Part shown: positions 23,489 to 37,150 of the stretch, piece after piece
How positions within the stretch are numbered: the stretch's first letter is position 1
Layout: each line of letters begins with the position of its first letter
Source: Lepidurus packardi
Taxonomy: Eukaryota > Arthropoda > Branchiopoda > Notostraca > Triopsidae
Assembly (NCBI GenBank): GCA_023053545.1
Contig: JAKZAN010000065.1
Location: forward strand, 124,001 to 188,000
DNA: 64,000 bases
Direction: 5' to 3'
The notes under the pieces: generated by a model
Seen by the model: only the letters and a program-made list of their open reading frames with translations
Told to the model about the DNA's origin: nothing
Databases searched by the model: none
Program-made: the position numbers and the translations under genes

Positions 23489-24861
23489 TCAAACAATATT
23501 GTAATTAGTTCTCCCTCCCTTATTAGCTCTTTTCCCAAACATAAAAACTGCCTACCTTTCTCTTCCCAGCTACTTTCGTTTAAAATTATTGGGATAATCC
23601 TTCTGATTACCTTCTGTATTATTGTCCGAATTACCCCTGGTTTTCCCCTTACCTCGCAGTTGTCAATGTCATTGTGACCATTTCCTTGTTCTTTTTGCTT
23701 TCCTGGCCTGCTTGTTTCTGCTTGCGGTGGTCTTTTGCTACCATCCTCCGTCGTAACCTTCTTCGTCTCTGCGGCTATCTCCCTGTACGTGAGTCTCTGT
23801 GTGCCTGTGCTTGTTTGCGGTATCTCTTCCGCCGCCGTCTCGACTTCTCGGGTGTCAGGTGTCTTCTTGGTCTTTGATTGGGATGGTTCTTCTTGAAGTC
23901 CTGCTTTTGCTTTTTGACCGCCCTCCATTGCCCTCTTAAAAACGGTGCATTTTGTGTCTGCCGCTGAATTACTGCCGCGGCAGTTAGCACACGTGGGTGT
24001 CATACCCTATATCTTCCTCATACAACTTTCAATTCTGTGGTCGTCCCCGCAGAAACCACAGCGCTGCTTGGCCGTACACACTGTACTTACGTGCCCAAAC
24101 CTCTGGCATCTATAGCACCTAATTGGTTTGGGCTTAAATGGAATCACTGGAACTTTAAAGAACCCGATATTAACTTGACTAGGCAGTTCATTTCCTTCAA
24201 ATGTAACGTGGTATGCCCCTGTGGCAAACTTGTCGCTCTCTCGGAAGCTTTACAATGTTCTGACTGAGTATAGACCCATTATATTCTGCTCCATAATCTC
24301 CTCTCTGGATGTACCCCATATTTTGACTATCCCGTGCTGCAGCACTAGGGGCTTAGCCATCCGCATATGTACCTTTCATTGCCCAATACTCTTGATTGCC
24401 AATAATTTTTCCACTATATCCGGTTGGGATGTGAAGAACAAAAGTTCCCCCCCATTGGTCACTTTTGTCTCCATTGCCGTGATTCCCAGGTTTTTAATAG
24501 CTTTTCCTAATGCAAATGGGCTGACCCCCTTAAAGTTTTTTCCCTCCTCTATCAACTTCCCCACGACTGGTCTTTTGTCCTTTGTTCCTTCTACATATTC
24601 ATTGTTCTTATGCGCTTGGCTAATCACTGACACCTCTCGTTCCTCAACTACTAAGCATTCTCCTTCCGTATTTTCCTCTGTGTCTTTCTCCACAACTTTT
24701 GCCACCTTTCCTGACCCTCCCTTTATCTTTTTCTTTGGCCTCACAGTCTTCCAACCTGGATCTTCACTGGACTGACCTTCTTCCTGCTCTACTACTAATT
24801 TCTCCTTACATCTTTTCCTGATGACAATTAAATCATCCTCGCTGGAATCCTCCATTTCCAT
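23473..24861 (-). pseudogene. ORF1 Gag-like protein, three nonsense mutations (copy 3)
   Basis: This is homologous to the 462-residue ORF1 of copies 2 and 4, with stops at W162 (TGA, 24376-24378), Y204 (TAA, 24250-24252) and Q285 (TAG, 24007-24009). The first is shared with copy 1 and the other two are private. The Q285 stop falls between the second and third cysteine motifs. An open stretch from M287 to the end remains by chance. This copy cannot make a full RNA-binding protein. Confidence 0.9.
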
Positions 24862-25406
24862 TAGCAAAACCTAAGACGTAAACCAGAACAAAAAAACTAT
24901 CACTGTAACCGTAACGAACAGAACAAACCCGTAACCAATGCCCAAGCGCGTCGCGTCACGTGTCGTGATGTCAAGCCACGCCCGTCACAGTCCGGATGAT
25001 AGCGTGCTCGTGCCACACCTTGCCACGTCAACACGCTAGCACTCGAAAACAAATTTCCTTCCCTTTATACAGTTATACAATCAGAAACACTTTGTTAAAC
25101 ATAAATCACACACCAACGAAAAACCCCCACCACAAATATACACTTCCAAAAACACTATAACCGAAAAAATAACCCACCAGCTGTTTGCAGCTGCCTGGTC
25201 ACAACTGTCCCAATATTAACACTCTCTCTCTCTAATAAACGACTAACAAAACAACAATTGTAACAATAAATCAACTAATACACAACTTCTATATCACCAC
25301 GAACAAAAACTATGTATCTGCTACTAATTTTAGTGACTTTTTTCCTTGATAACTCGCACTGCATGTAAGACACGTCTATCCTGGTGTATATTCCGGTCTT
25401 CATCTG
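24862..25406 (-). promoter_or_regulatory. LINE 5' leader, copy 3
   Basis: This is 545 nt, near-identical to the leaders of copies 4 and 5. It keeps the (GA)n run, the paired CAGCTG hexamers, the TATAAAG-like string and the CpG-rich stretch. Promoter function is inferred from the element class, not shown. Confidence 0.48.
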
Positions 25407-28268
25407 TTACGGGCTGAATTAATTCCTTACGGACTGAATTAAGTCCTTACGGACTTAATTAATTCTTTACGGACTGAATTAATTCCTAACGGACTGAATT
25501 AATTCTTTACGGACTTAATTAATTCATTACGGACTGAATTAATTCTTTACGGACTGAATTAATTCCTTACGGACTGAATTAATTCCTTACGGACTGTACT
25601 AATTCCTTACGGACGGAATTCATTCCTTACGTACTGAATTAATTCCTTACGGACTGAATTAATTCCTTACGGACTGAATTAATTCTTAATGATTGATTGA
25701 ATTCCTTACTTACTGAATTAGTTAGTTTCGGATTGAATTAATTCCTTACGGACTGAATTAATTAATTACGGACTGAATTAATTCCTTACGGACTTAATTA
25801 ATTCTTTACGGACTGAATTAATTCCTTTCGGACTGAATTAATTCCTTACGGACTGAACTAATTCCTTATGGACGGAATTAATTCCTTACGGACTGAATTA
25901 ATTCCTTACGGAATGAATTAATTCCTTACGGAATGAATTAATTCCTTACGGAATGAATTAATTCCTTACGGAATGAATTAGTTTCTTACGGACTTAATTA
26001 ATTCCTTACGGCCTGATTTAATTCCTTACAGACTGAATTAATTCCTTACGTCCTGATTTAATTCTTTACAGACTGAATTAATTCCTTATGGACTGAATTA
26101 ATTCCTTACGAACTTAATTAATTCCTTACGGACTTAATTAATTCCTTACGGACTTAATTAATTCCTTACGGACTGAATTAATTCTTTAGGATTGATTGAA
26201 TTCCTTTCTTACTGAATTAATTCCTTATGGACTGAATTAATTCCTTACGGATTTAATTAATTCCTTACGGACTTAATTAATTCGTTGCGGACTGAATTAA
26301 TTCCTTACGGACTGAATTAATTCATTACGGACTGAATTAATTCTTTACGGGCTGAAGTAATTCATTACGGACTTAATTAATTCCTTACGGACTGAATTAA
26401 TTCTTTAGGATTGATTGAATTCCTTTCTTACTGAATTAATTCCTTATGGACTGAATTAATTCCTTACGGATTTAATTAATTCCTTACGGACTTAATTAAT
26501 TCGTTGCGGACTGAATTAATTCCTTACGGACTGAATTAATTCCTTACGGACTGAATTAATTCTTTCGGACTGAATTAATTCATTACGGACTGAATTAATT
26601 TCTTACGGACTTAATTAATTCCTTACGGACTGAACAAATTCCTTACGGACTTAATTTTTTTTCCTTTACGGACTGAATTAATTCATTACGGACTGAATTA
26701 ATTCCTTACGGACTTAATTAAGTCCTTACGGACTGAACAAATTCCTTACGGACTGAACAAATTCCTTACGGACTTAATTTTTTTTCCTTTACGGACTGAA
26801 TTAATTCATTACGGACTGAATTAATTCCTTACGGACTTAATTAATTCTTTACGGACTGAAATAATTCCTTACGGACTGAATTAATTCCTTACGGATTTAA
26901 TTAATTCCTTACGGACTTAATTAATTCCATACGGACTTAATTAATTCGTTGCGGACTGAATTAATTCCTTACGGACTGAATTAATTCCTTACGGACTGAA
27001 TTTAATTCCTTACGGACTGAATTAATTAATTACGGACTGAATTAATCCTTTACGGACTGAATTAATTCCTTGGGGACTGAATTAATTCCTTACGGACTTA
27101 ATTATTTCATTACGGACTTAATTATTTCCTTACGGACTTAATTAATTCCTTACGTAATGAATTAATTCCTTACGGACTTAATTAATTCCTTACGGACTGA
27201 ATTAATTCCTTACGGACTGAATTAATTCTTTACGGACTGAATTAATTCATTACGGACTGAATTAATTCCTTACGGACTTAATTAATTCCTTACGGACTGA
27301 ACTTATTCCTTACGGACTTAATTAACTCCTTGCGGACTTAATTAATTCTTTACGGACTGAATTAATTCCTTACGGACTGAATTAATTTTTTACGGACTTA
27401 ATTAATTCCTTACGGACTGAACAAATTCCTTACGGACTTAATAAATTCCTTACGGACTTAATTAATTCCTTACTGACTGAATTAATTCTTTAGGATTGAT
27501 TGAATTCCTTTCTTACTGAATTAATTCCTTACGGACTGAATTAATTCCTTACGGATTTAATTAATTCTTTACGGACTTAATTAATTCCTTACGGACTTGA
27601 TAAATTCCTTACGGACTTAATTAATTCCTTACGGACTGAATTAATTCTTTAGGATTGATTGAATTCCTTTCTTACTGAATTAATTCCTTATGGACTGAAT
27701 TAATTCCTTACGGATTTAATTAATTCCTTACGGACTTAATTAATTCGTTGCGGACTGAATTAATTCCTTACGGACTGAATTAATTCCTTACGGACTGAAT
27801 TAATTCTTTCGGACTGAATTAATTCATTACGGACTGAATTAATTTCTTACGGACTTAATTAATTCCTTACGGACTGAACAAATTCCTTACGGACTTAATT
27901 TTTTTTCCTTTACGGACTGAATTAATTCATTACGGACTGAATTAATTCCTTACGGACTTAATTAAGTCCTTACGGACTGAACAAATTCCTTACGGACTGA
28001 ACAAATTCCTTACGGACTTAATTTTTTTTCCTTTACGGACTGAATTAATTCATTACGGACTGAATTAATTCCTTACGGACTTAATTAATTCTTTACGGAC
28101 TGAAATAATTCCTTACGGACTGAATTAATTCCTTACGGACTTAATTAATACTTTACGGACTGAATTAATTCCTTACGGACTGAATTAATTCCTTACGGAT
28201 TTAATTAATTCCTTACGGACTTAATTAATTCCTTACGGACTGAACAAATTCCTTACGGACTTAATAAA
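25407..28268. repeat. 20-bp satellite array, block D
   Basis: This 2.9-kb block is the shortest satellite interval between two LINE copies. It has no gene. A segment with the variant attaagtccttacgg beside doubled aacaaattcc and a poly-T monomer occurs twice (agtcc at 26721 and 27965), so about 0.5 kb is repeated at +1244. Variants near 27070-27340 (ttggggac, acgtaatga, ccttgcggactt) reappear near 49260-49545. Confidence 0.96.
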
Positions 28269-29774
28269 AGCATTCTCAATGCTTGCCTCCAATTTTTTGG
28301 TAGTTTCGTTAAAATGTTATAATGTACCATGTCTTTGCCTTGGCTAGTTTTCGGTGTTTTTCTTAAAATCTCCTCTATTTCCCATTCTTTAAAAGGTGTA
28401 TCAAACTCAGTCGTGCTGTTTATATCGCCTATCATGTTATCTATTTCAAACTGCATGTGGAATATCTCCGCTTCATTTGCCTCAGTTTCCGGCTCCTCAC
28501 TTTGTATCTTGGCGAAATGCTCCACCAGCATTCCTGCTTTCTCTTCGTTTTGTTGTGTACACTTTCCCCCTGAGTTGAGTTTTACCCTATCTATATTTTC
28601 CATTGGTACTCCTTCCATTCTTCTTATTAGCTCCCACATTTGTTTTGTTGTTGTTTGCTTTCCTAGGCCCTCCACCTTCGACTTCCAGTGGGCTCTTTTC
28701 GTTTCCTGTGTGACTCTCTTGCCAATTGCTTTGTATTTTTTGTATTCTGTCAGGGTTTCAGCGTTGGGGTTTCGTTTTAATATTCTATACTTCGCTCGCA
28801 TGATGCTTATTGCTTCGCTGCAATTTTCATCCCACCACGGTTTCCGTATTCTACGTTGGCTCCCTTTTGTGTTATTTTCCCTGCTTGTCCCCTCTCTCCA
28901 GGGTATATGCTTCTTAGTGATTTTTAGGAGTGTATCTATAAAACGCTTGTATCGTTCCTCTACCCTTCCCCATCGCACTCCCTTTTCTATGTCTGTTTCC
29001 TCCATTTCTCTGCTCCACTCCTCCCAATTCGCTTTCTTAAAATTCCATCGCGGGGTCGTTTCTCTAATAACCAACCCCGTTGCTCCTTCTACTTCGAGTA
29101 TGATTGGGAAATGGTCGCTTTGTAGCATTGCCCCTATATTGACTCGCGTCTTGTCGTGCATGTTTGCTGTCGTAAACACTAGGTCAATGGTGGTGAGCGC
29201 CCCTCTATCAGTTGTGTGTGTACCAACGCCCTTTGGGGAAGCTAGTACTAAGTTTCCCCATTCTTCTAAAAACGAGAATAAAATATTCCCTCTGGTATTG
29301 TTAAAATCCTTTCCGTTCCATAAATTATGGTGTGAATTAAAATCTCCAAACATAAGACATTTCTCATCGTGGCCGATTTTTAGACAAATAAAATTCATAT
29401 TCTTGTTTTGTAATTTTTTTCCCTGTTTGCACTTGTAGGTACATGCCGACTAGATATATATCCTGTTTTTCCCACTTTGCCTTCACACATCCTACCTCCA
29501 GTACTCCGTTTACGAAGGGTTCCATTGGTAGCCAGTCGATTTGCATTCCACTTTTCACATAAAATAAAATTCCCCCTCCTCTCTTATGAGGTCTGTCTTT
29601 TCTATAGCATTCGTACCCAGCGATTACAGCTTTCCTCCCCTCTTTCAACAACGTTTCACATATAAAAATAACATCTGGGGTCTGTTGCATCTCACTAATG
29701 TATGCACATAAGCTGCTAAGATGCTGCGTGATGCTTCGTGCATTCCACACTAGGATTTTTATAGAGCTCCCCAT
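28253..29774 (-). pseudogene. ORF2 fragment, frameshifted endonuclease (copy 4)
   Basis: The endonuclease frame is broken at about 29377-29382 by the same compound change as in copy 2 (gatttttagac instead of gatttgagac), at about codon 132. The first 131 codons, including N11, E40 and Y112, remain in frame with the ATG at 29774. The catalytic D144/N146, D197 and D220/H221 positions are only in the shifted frame. Its linker variants match copy 3 rather than copy 2. Confidence 0.9.
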
Positions 29775-31147
29775 TCAAACAATATTGTAATTAGTTCTCC
29801 CTCCCTTATTAGCTCTTTTCCCAAACATAAAAACTGCCTACCTTTCTCTTCCCAGCTACTTTCGTTTAAAATTATTGGGATAATCCTTCTGATTACCTTC
29901 TGTATTATTGTCCGAATTACCCCTGGTTTTCCCCTTACCTCGCAGTTGTCAATGTCATTGTGACCATTTCCTTGTTCTTTTTGCTTTCCTGGCCTGCTTG
30001 TTTCTGCTTGCGGTGGTCTTTTGCTACCATCCTCCGTCGTAACCTTCTTCGTCCCTGCGGCTATCTCCCTGTACGTGAGTCTCTGTGTGCCTGTGCTTGT
30101 TTGCGGTATCTCTTCCGCCGCCGTCTCGACTTCTCGGGTGTCAGGTGTCTTCTTGGTCTTTGATTGGGATGGTTCTTCTTGAAGTCCTGCTTTTGCTTTT
30201 TGACCGCCCTCCATTGCCCTCTTAAAAACGGTGCATTTTGTGTCTGCCGCTGAATTACTGCCGCGGCAGTTAGCACACGTGGGTGTCATACCCTGTATCT
30301 TCCTCATACAACTTTCAATTCTGTGGTCGTCCCCGCAGAAACCACAGCGCTGCTTGGCCGTACACACTGTACTTACGTGCCCAAACCTCTGGCATCTATA
30401 GCACCTAATTGGTTTGGGCTTAAATGGAATCACTGGAACTTTAAAGAACCCGATATTAACTTGACTAGGCAGTTCATTTCCTTCAAATGTAATGTGGTAT
30501 GCCCCTGTGGCAAACTTGTCGCTCTCTCGGAAGCTATACAATGTTCTGACTGAGTATAGACCCATTATATTCTGCTCCATAATCTCCTCTCTGGATGTAC
30601 CCCATATTTTGACTATCCCGTGCTGCAGCACTAGGGGCTTAGCCATCCACATATGTACCTTCCATTGCCCAATACTCTTGATTGCCAATAATTTTTCCAC
30701 TATATCCGGTTGGGATGTGAAGAACAAAAGTTCCCCCCCATTGGTCACTTTTGTCTCCATTGCCGTGATCCCCAGGTTTTTAATAGCTTTTCCTAATGCA
30801 AATGGGCTGACCCCCTTAAAGTTTTTTCCCTCCTCTATCAACTTCCCCACGACTGGTCTTTTGTCCTTTGTTCCTTCTACATATTCATTGTTCTTATGCG
30901 CTTGGCTAATCACTGACACCTCTCGTTCCTCAACTACTAAGCATTCTCCTTCCGTATTTTCCTCTGTGTCTTTCTCCACAACTTTTGCCACCTTTCCTGA
31001 CCCTCCCTTTATCTTTTTCTTTGGCCTCACAGTCTTCCAACCTGGATCTTCACTGGACTGACCTTCTTCCTGCTCTACTACTAATTTCTCCTTACATCTT
31101 TTCCTGATGACAATTAAATCATCCTCGCTGGAATCCTCCATTTCCAT
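29759..31147 (-). CDS. ORF1 Gag-like RNA-binding protein, intact (copy 4)
   Basis: This is the second uninterrupted ORF1, with 462 codons from the ATG at 31147. It has the same architecture as copy 2: acidic start, basic cluster at 41-47, RRM-like middle, CX2CX4HX4C at 249-262, CX2CX3HX4C at 268-280 and a degenerate third motif at 291-305. It differs from copy 2 at only a few residues, for example R-to-W in the HMRMAK segment (about residue 167) and V-to-I in AYHVTF. Upstream TTG and CTA codons are in frame but are not credible starts. Confidence 0.88.
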   Translation of the reverse strand: MEMEDSSEDDLIVIRKRCKEKLVVEQEEGQSSEDPGWKTVRPKKKIKGGSGKVAKVVEKDTEENTEGECLVVEEREVSVISQAHKNNEYVEGTKDKRPVVGKLIEEGKNFKGVSPFALGKAIKNLGITAMETKVTNGGELLFFTSQPDIVEKLLAIKSIGQWKVHMWMAKPLVLQHGIVKIWGTSREEIMEQNIMGLYSVRTLYSFRESDKFATGAYHITFEGNELPSQVNIGFFKVPVIPFKPKPIRCYRCQRFGHVSTVCTAKQRCGFCGDDHRIESCMRKIQGMTPTCANCRGSNSAADTKCTVFKRAMEGGQKAKAGLQEEPSQSKTKKTPDTREVETAAEEIPQTSTGTQRLTYREIAAGTKKVTTEDGSKRPPQAETSRPGKQKEQGNGHNDIDNCEVRGKPGVIRTIIQKVIRRIIPIILNESSWEEKGRQFLCLGKELIREGELITILFEWGAL

Positions 31148-31692
31148 TAGCAAAACCTAAGACGTAAACCAGAACAAAAAAACTATCACTGTAACCGTAA
31201 CGAACAGAACAAACCCGTAACCAATGCCCAAGCGCGTCGCGTCACGTGTCGTGATGTCAAGCCACGCCCGTCACAGTCCGGATGATAGCGTGCTCGTGCC
31301 ACACCTTGCCACGTCAACACGCTAGCACTCGAAAACAAATTTCCTTCCCTTTATACAGTTATACAATCAGAAACACTTTGTTAAACATAAATCACACACC
31401 AACGAAAAACCCCCACCACAAATATACACTTCCAAAAACACTATAACCGAAAAAATAACCCACCAGCTGTTTGCAGCTGCCTGGTCACAACTGTCCCAAT
31501 ATTAACACTCTCTCTCTCTAATAAACGACTAACAAAACAACAATTGTAACAATAAATCAACTAATACACAACTTCTATATCACCACGAACAAAAACTATG
31601 TATCTGCTACTAATTTTAGTGACTTTTTTCCTTGATAACTCGCACTGCATGTAAGACACGTCTATCCTGGTGTGTATTCCGGTCTTCATCTG
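31148..31692 (-). promoter_or_regulatory. LINE 5' leader, copy 4
   Basis: This is 545 nt equivalent to the leader of copy 3. One substitution near the 5' end is private (gtgtgtattcc instead of gtgtatattcc near 31670). The CpG-rich and (GA)n segments are unchanged. A promoter role is inferred only. Confidence 0.48.
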
Positions 31693-31862
31693 TTACGGGC
31701 TGAATTAATTCCTTACGGACTGAATTAAGTCCTTACGGACTTAATTAATTCTTTACGGACTGAATTAATTCCTAACGGACTGAATTAATTCTTTACGGAC
31801 TTAATTAATTCATTACGGACTGAATTAATTCTTTACGGACTGAATTAATTCCTTACGGACTG

Positions 31863-32820
31863 AATTAATTCCTTACGGACTGAACTAATTCCTTACGGAC
31901 GGAATTAATTCCTTACGTACTGAATTAATTCCTTACGGACTGAATTAATTCCTTACGGACTGAATTAATTCTTAATGATTGATTGAATTCCTTACTTACT
32001 GAATTAGTTAGTTTCGGATTGAATTAATTCCTTACGGACTGAAGTAATTAATTACGGACTGAATTAATTCCTTACGGACTTAATTAATTCTTTACGGACT
32101 GAATTAATTCCTTTCGGACTGAATTAATTCCTTACGGACTGAACTAATTCCTTACGGACGGAATTAATTCCTTACGGACTGAATTAATTCCTTACGGAAT
32201 GAATTAATTCATTACGGAATTAATTAAATCCTTACCGACTTAATTAATTCCTTACGGAATGAATTAATTCCTTACGGAATGAATTAATTCCTTACGGAAT
32301 GAATTAATTCCTTACGGAATGAATTAATTTCTTACGGACTTAATTAATTCCTTACGGACTGAACTAATTCCTTACGGACGGAATTAATTCCTTACGTACT
32401 GAATTAATTCCTTACGGACTGAATTAATTCCTTACGGACTGAATTAATTCTTAATGATTGATTGAATTCCTTACTTACTGAATTAGTTAGTTTCGGATTG
32501 AATTAATTCCTTACGGACTGAAGTAATTAATTACGGACTGAATTAATTCCTTACGGACTTAATTAATTCTTTACGGACTGAATTAATTCCTTTCGGACTG
32601 AATTAATTCCTTACGGACTGAACTAATTCCTTACGGACGGAATTAATTCCTTACGGACTGAATTAATTCCTTACGGAATGAATTAATTCATTACGGAATT
32701 AATTAAATCCTTACCGACTTAATTAATTCCTTACGGAATGAATTAATTCCTTACGGAATGAATTAATTCCTTACGGAATGAATTAATTCCTTACGGAATG
32801 AATTAATTTCTTACGGACTT
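31863..32820. repeat. 479-bp tandem duplication in satellite
   Basis: The units are 31863-32341 and 32342-32820. The gaagtaattaattacgg variant (32041 and 32520) and the ccttacggacgg/cttacgtact pair (31891 and 32370) repeat at exactly +479. The match ends where acggactg becomes acggcctg near 32836. Confidence 0.85.
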
Positions 32821-35800
32821 AATTAATTCCTTACGGCCTGATTTAATTCCTTACAGACTGAATTAATTCCTTACGGACTTAATTAATTCATTACGGACTG
32901 AATTAATTCTTTACGGACTGAATTAATTCCTTACGGACTGAATTAATTCCTTACGGACTGAACTAATTCCTTACGGACGGAATTAATTCCTTGTCGACTG
33001 AATCAATTCCTTACGGACTGAATTAATTCTTTACGGACTGAATTAATTCCTTACGGACTGAATTAATTCCTTACGGACTGAACTAATTCCTTACGGACGG
33101 AATTAATTCCTTACGGACTGAATTAATTCTATACGGAATGAATTAATTCATTACGGACTTAATTAAATTCTTACCGACTTAATTAATTCCTTACGGAATG
33201 AATTAATTCCTTACGGAATGAATTAATTCCCTACGGACTTAATTAATTCATTTCGGACTGAATTAATTCCCTACGGACTTAATTAATTCATTTCGGACTG
33301 AATTAATTCCTTACGGACTGAATTAATTCCTTACGGACTGAATTAGTACCTTACGGACTGAATTAATTCTTTATGATTGATTGAATTCCTTACTTACTGA
33401 ATTAGTTAGTTACGGACTGAATTAATTCCTTACGGACTGAATTAACTAATTACGGACTGAATTAACTACTTACGGACTGTATTAATTCTTTACGGACTGA
33501 ATTATTTCCTTACGGACTTATTAATTCCTTACGGACTTAATTAATTCCTGACGTACTGAATTAATTCCTTACGGACTGAATTAATTCCTTACGGACTGAA
33601 TTAATTCCTTACGGCCTGATTCAATTCCTTACAGACTGAATTAATTCCTTACGTCCTGATTTAATTCCTTGTGGACTGAAATAATTGCTTACGGACTGAA
33701 TTAATTCCTTACGGACTGAATTAATTCCTTACGGACTGAACTAATTGCTTACGGACGGAATTAATTTCTTACGGACTGAATTAATTCATTACGGACTTAA
33801 TTAAATCCTTACCGACTTAATTATTTCCTTACGGAATGAATTAATTCCTTACGGACTGAATTAATTCTTTATGATTGAATGAATTCCTTACTTACTGAAT
33901 TAGTTAGTTATGGACTGAATTAATTCCTTACGGACTGAATTAATTAATTACGGACTGAATTAACTACTTACGGACTGAATTAATCCTTTACGGACTGAAT
34001 TAATTCCTTGGGGACTGAATTAATTCCTTACGGACTTAATTAATTCATTACGGACTTAATTATTTCCTTACGGACTTAATTATTTCCTTACGGAATGAAT
34101 TAATTCCTTACGGAATGAACAAATTCCTTACGGACTTATTTAATTCCTTACGGACTGAACAAATTCCTTACGGACTTAATTAATTCCTTACGGACTGAAC
34201 AAATTCCTTACGGACTTAATAAATTCCTTACGGAATGAATTAATTCCTTACGGACTGAATTAATTCTTTACGGACTAAATTAATTCATTACGGACTGAAT
34301 TAATTCCTTACGGACTTAATTAATTCCTTACGGACTGAACATATTCCTTACGGACTTAATTAACTCCTTTCGGACTTAATTAATTCTTTACGGACTGAAT
34401 TAATTCCTTACGGACTGAATTAATTCTTTAGGATTGATTGAATTCCATTCTTACTGAATTAATTCCTTACGGACTGAATTAATTCCTTACGGATTTACTT
34501 AATTCCTTACGGACTGAATTAATTCCTTACGGACTGAATTAATTCTTTACGGGCTGAAGTAATTCATTACGGACTTAATTAATTCCTTACGGACTGAATT
34601 AATTCTTTAGGATTGATTGAATTCCTTTCTTACTGAATTAATTCTTTACGGACTGAATTAATTCATTACGGACTGAATTAATTTCTTACGGACTTAATTA
34701 ATTCCTTACGGACTGAACAAATTCCTTACGGACTTAATTTTTTTTCCTTTACGGACTGAATTAATTCATTACGGACTGAATTAATTCCTTACGGACTTAA
34801 TTAATTCCTTACGGACTGAACATATTCCTTACGGACTTAATTAACTCCTTACGGACTTAATTAATTCTTTACGGACTTAATTAATTCCTTACGGACTTAA
34901 TTAATTCCTTACGGACTGCACAAATTCCTTACGGACTTAATAAATTCCTTACGGACTTAATTAATTCCTTACGGACTGAATTAATTCTTTAGGATTGATT
35001 GAATTCCATTCTTACTGAATTAATTCCTTACGGACTGAATTAATTCCTTACGGATTTACTTAATTCCTTACGGACTGAATTAATTCCTTACGGACTGAAT
35101 TAATTCTTTACGGGCTGAAGTAATTCATTACGGACTTAATTAATTCCTTACGGACTGAATTAATTCTTTAGGATTGATTGAATTCCTTTCTTACTGAATT
35201 AATTCTTTACGGACTGAATTAATTCATTACGGACTGAATTAATTTCTTACGGACTTAATTATTTCCTTACGGACTTAATTATTTCCTTACGGAATGAATT
35301 AATTCCTTACGGAATGAACAAATTCCTTACGGACTTATTTAATTCCTTACGGACTGAACAAATTCCTTACGGACTTAATTAATTCCTTACGGACTGAACA
35401 AATTCCTTACGGACTTAATAAATTCCTTACGGAATGAATTAATTCCTTACGGACTGAATTAATTCTTTACGGACTAAATTAATTCATTACGGACTGAATT
35501 AATTCCTTACGGACTTAATTAATTCCTTACGGACTGAACATATTCCTTACGGACTTAATTAACTCCTTACGGACTTAATTATTTCCTTACGGAATGAATT
35601 AATTCCTTACGGAATGAACAAATTCCTTACGGACTTATTTAATTCCTTACGGACTGAACAAATTCCTTACGGACTGAATTAATTCTTTACGGACTTAATT
35701 AATTCCTTACGGACTGAACAAATTCCTTACGGACTTAATAAATTCCTTACGGAATGAATTAATTCCTTACGGACTGAATTAATTCTTTACGGACTAAATT

Positions 35801-37150
35801 AATTCATTACGGACTGAATTAATTCCTTACGGACTTAATTAATTCCTTACGGACTGAACATATTCCTTACGGACTTAATTAACTCCTTTCGGACTTAATT
35901 AATTCTTTACGGACTGAATTAATTCCTTACGGACTGAATTAATTCTTTAGGATTGATTGAATTCCATTCTTACTGAATTAATTCCTTACGGACTGAATTA
36001 ATTCCTTACGGATTTACTTAATTCCTTACGGACTGAATTAATTCCTTACGGACTGAATTAATTCTTTACGGGCTGAAGTAATTCATTACGGACTTAATTA
36101 ATTCCTTACGGACTGAATTAATTCTTTAGGATTGATTGAATTCCTTTCTTACTGAATTAATTCTTTACGGACTGAATTAATTCATTACGGACTGAATTAA
36201 TTTCTTACGGACTTAATTAATTCCTTACGGACTGAACAAATTCCTTACGGACTTAATTTTTTTTCCTTTACGGACTGAATTAATTCATTACGGACTGAAT
36301 TAATTCCTTACGGACTTAATTAATTCCTTACGGACTGAACATATTCCTTACGGACTTAATTAACTCCTTACGGACTTAATTAATTCTTTACGGACTTAAT
36401 TAATTCCTTACGGACTTAATTAATTCCTTACGGACTGCACAAATTCCTTACGGACTTAATAAATTCCTTACGGACTTAATTAATTCCTTACGGACTGAAT
36501 TAATTCTTTAGGATTGATTGAATTCCATTCTTACTGAATTAATTCCTTACGGACTGAATTAATTCCTTACGGATTTACTTAATTCCTTACGGACTGAATT
36601 AATTCCTTACGGACTGAATTAATTCTTTACGGGCTGAAGTAATTCATTACGGACTTAATTAATTCCTTACGGACTGAATTAATTCTTTAGGATTGATTGA
36701 ATTCCTTTCTTACTGAATTAATTCTTTACGGACTGAATTAATTCATTACGGACTGAATTAATTTCTTACGGACTTAATTAATTCTTTACGGACTGAACAA
36801 ATTCCTTACGGACTTAATTTTTTTTCCTTTACGGACTGAATTAATTCATTACGGACTGAATTAATTCCTTACGGACTTAATTAATTCCTTACGGACTGAA
36901 CATATTCCTTACGGACTTAATTAACTCCTTACGGACTTAATTAATTCTTTACGGACTTAATTAATTCCTTACGGACTTAATTAATTCCTTACGGACTGCA
37001 CAAATTCCTTACGGACTTAATAAATTCCTTACGGACTTAATTAATTCCTTACGGACTGAATTAATTCTTTAGGATTGATTGAATTCCTTTCTTACTGAAT
37101 TAATTCCTTATGGACTGAATTAATTCCTTACGGATTTAATTAATTCCATA

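Larger units (their letters stand above)
21984..25406 (-). mobile_element. LINE copy 3, Jockey/I-like, 3'-truncated
   Basis: This 3423-bp copy keeps the ORF2 fragment open and has the most damaged ORF1, with three stops. It shares ORF2 3'-side variants and the right satellite flank with copies 4 and 5, but the ORF1 W162 stop with copy 1. Both satellite junctions are identical to those of the other copies. Confidence 0.92.
28269..31692 (-). mobile_element. LINE copy 4, Jockey/I-like, 3'-truncated
   Basis: This 3424-bp copy has an intact ORF1 and the same ORF2 frameshift as copy 2. Its ORF2 3' side and satellite flanks, however, belong to the group of copies 3 and 5. Its left and right flanks are the best match to the flanks of the 35-bp remnant at 50637. 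Confidence 0.92.
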
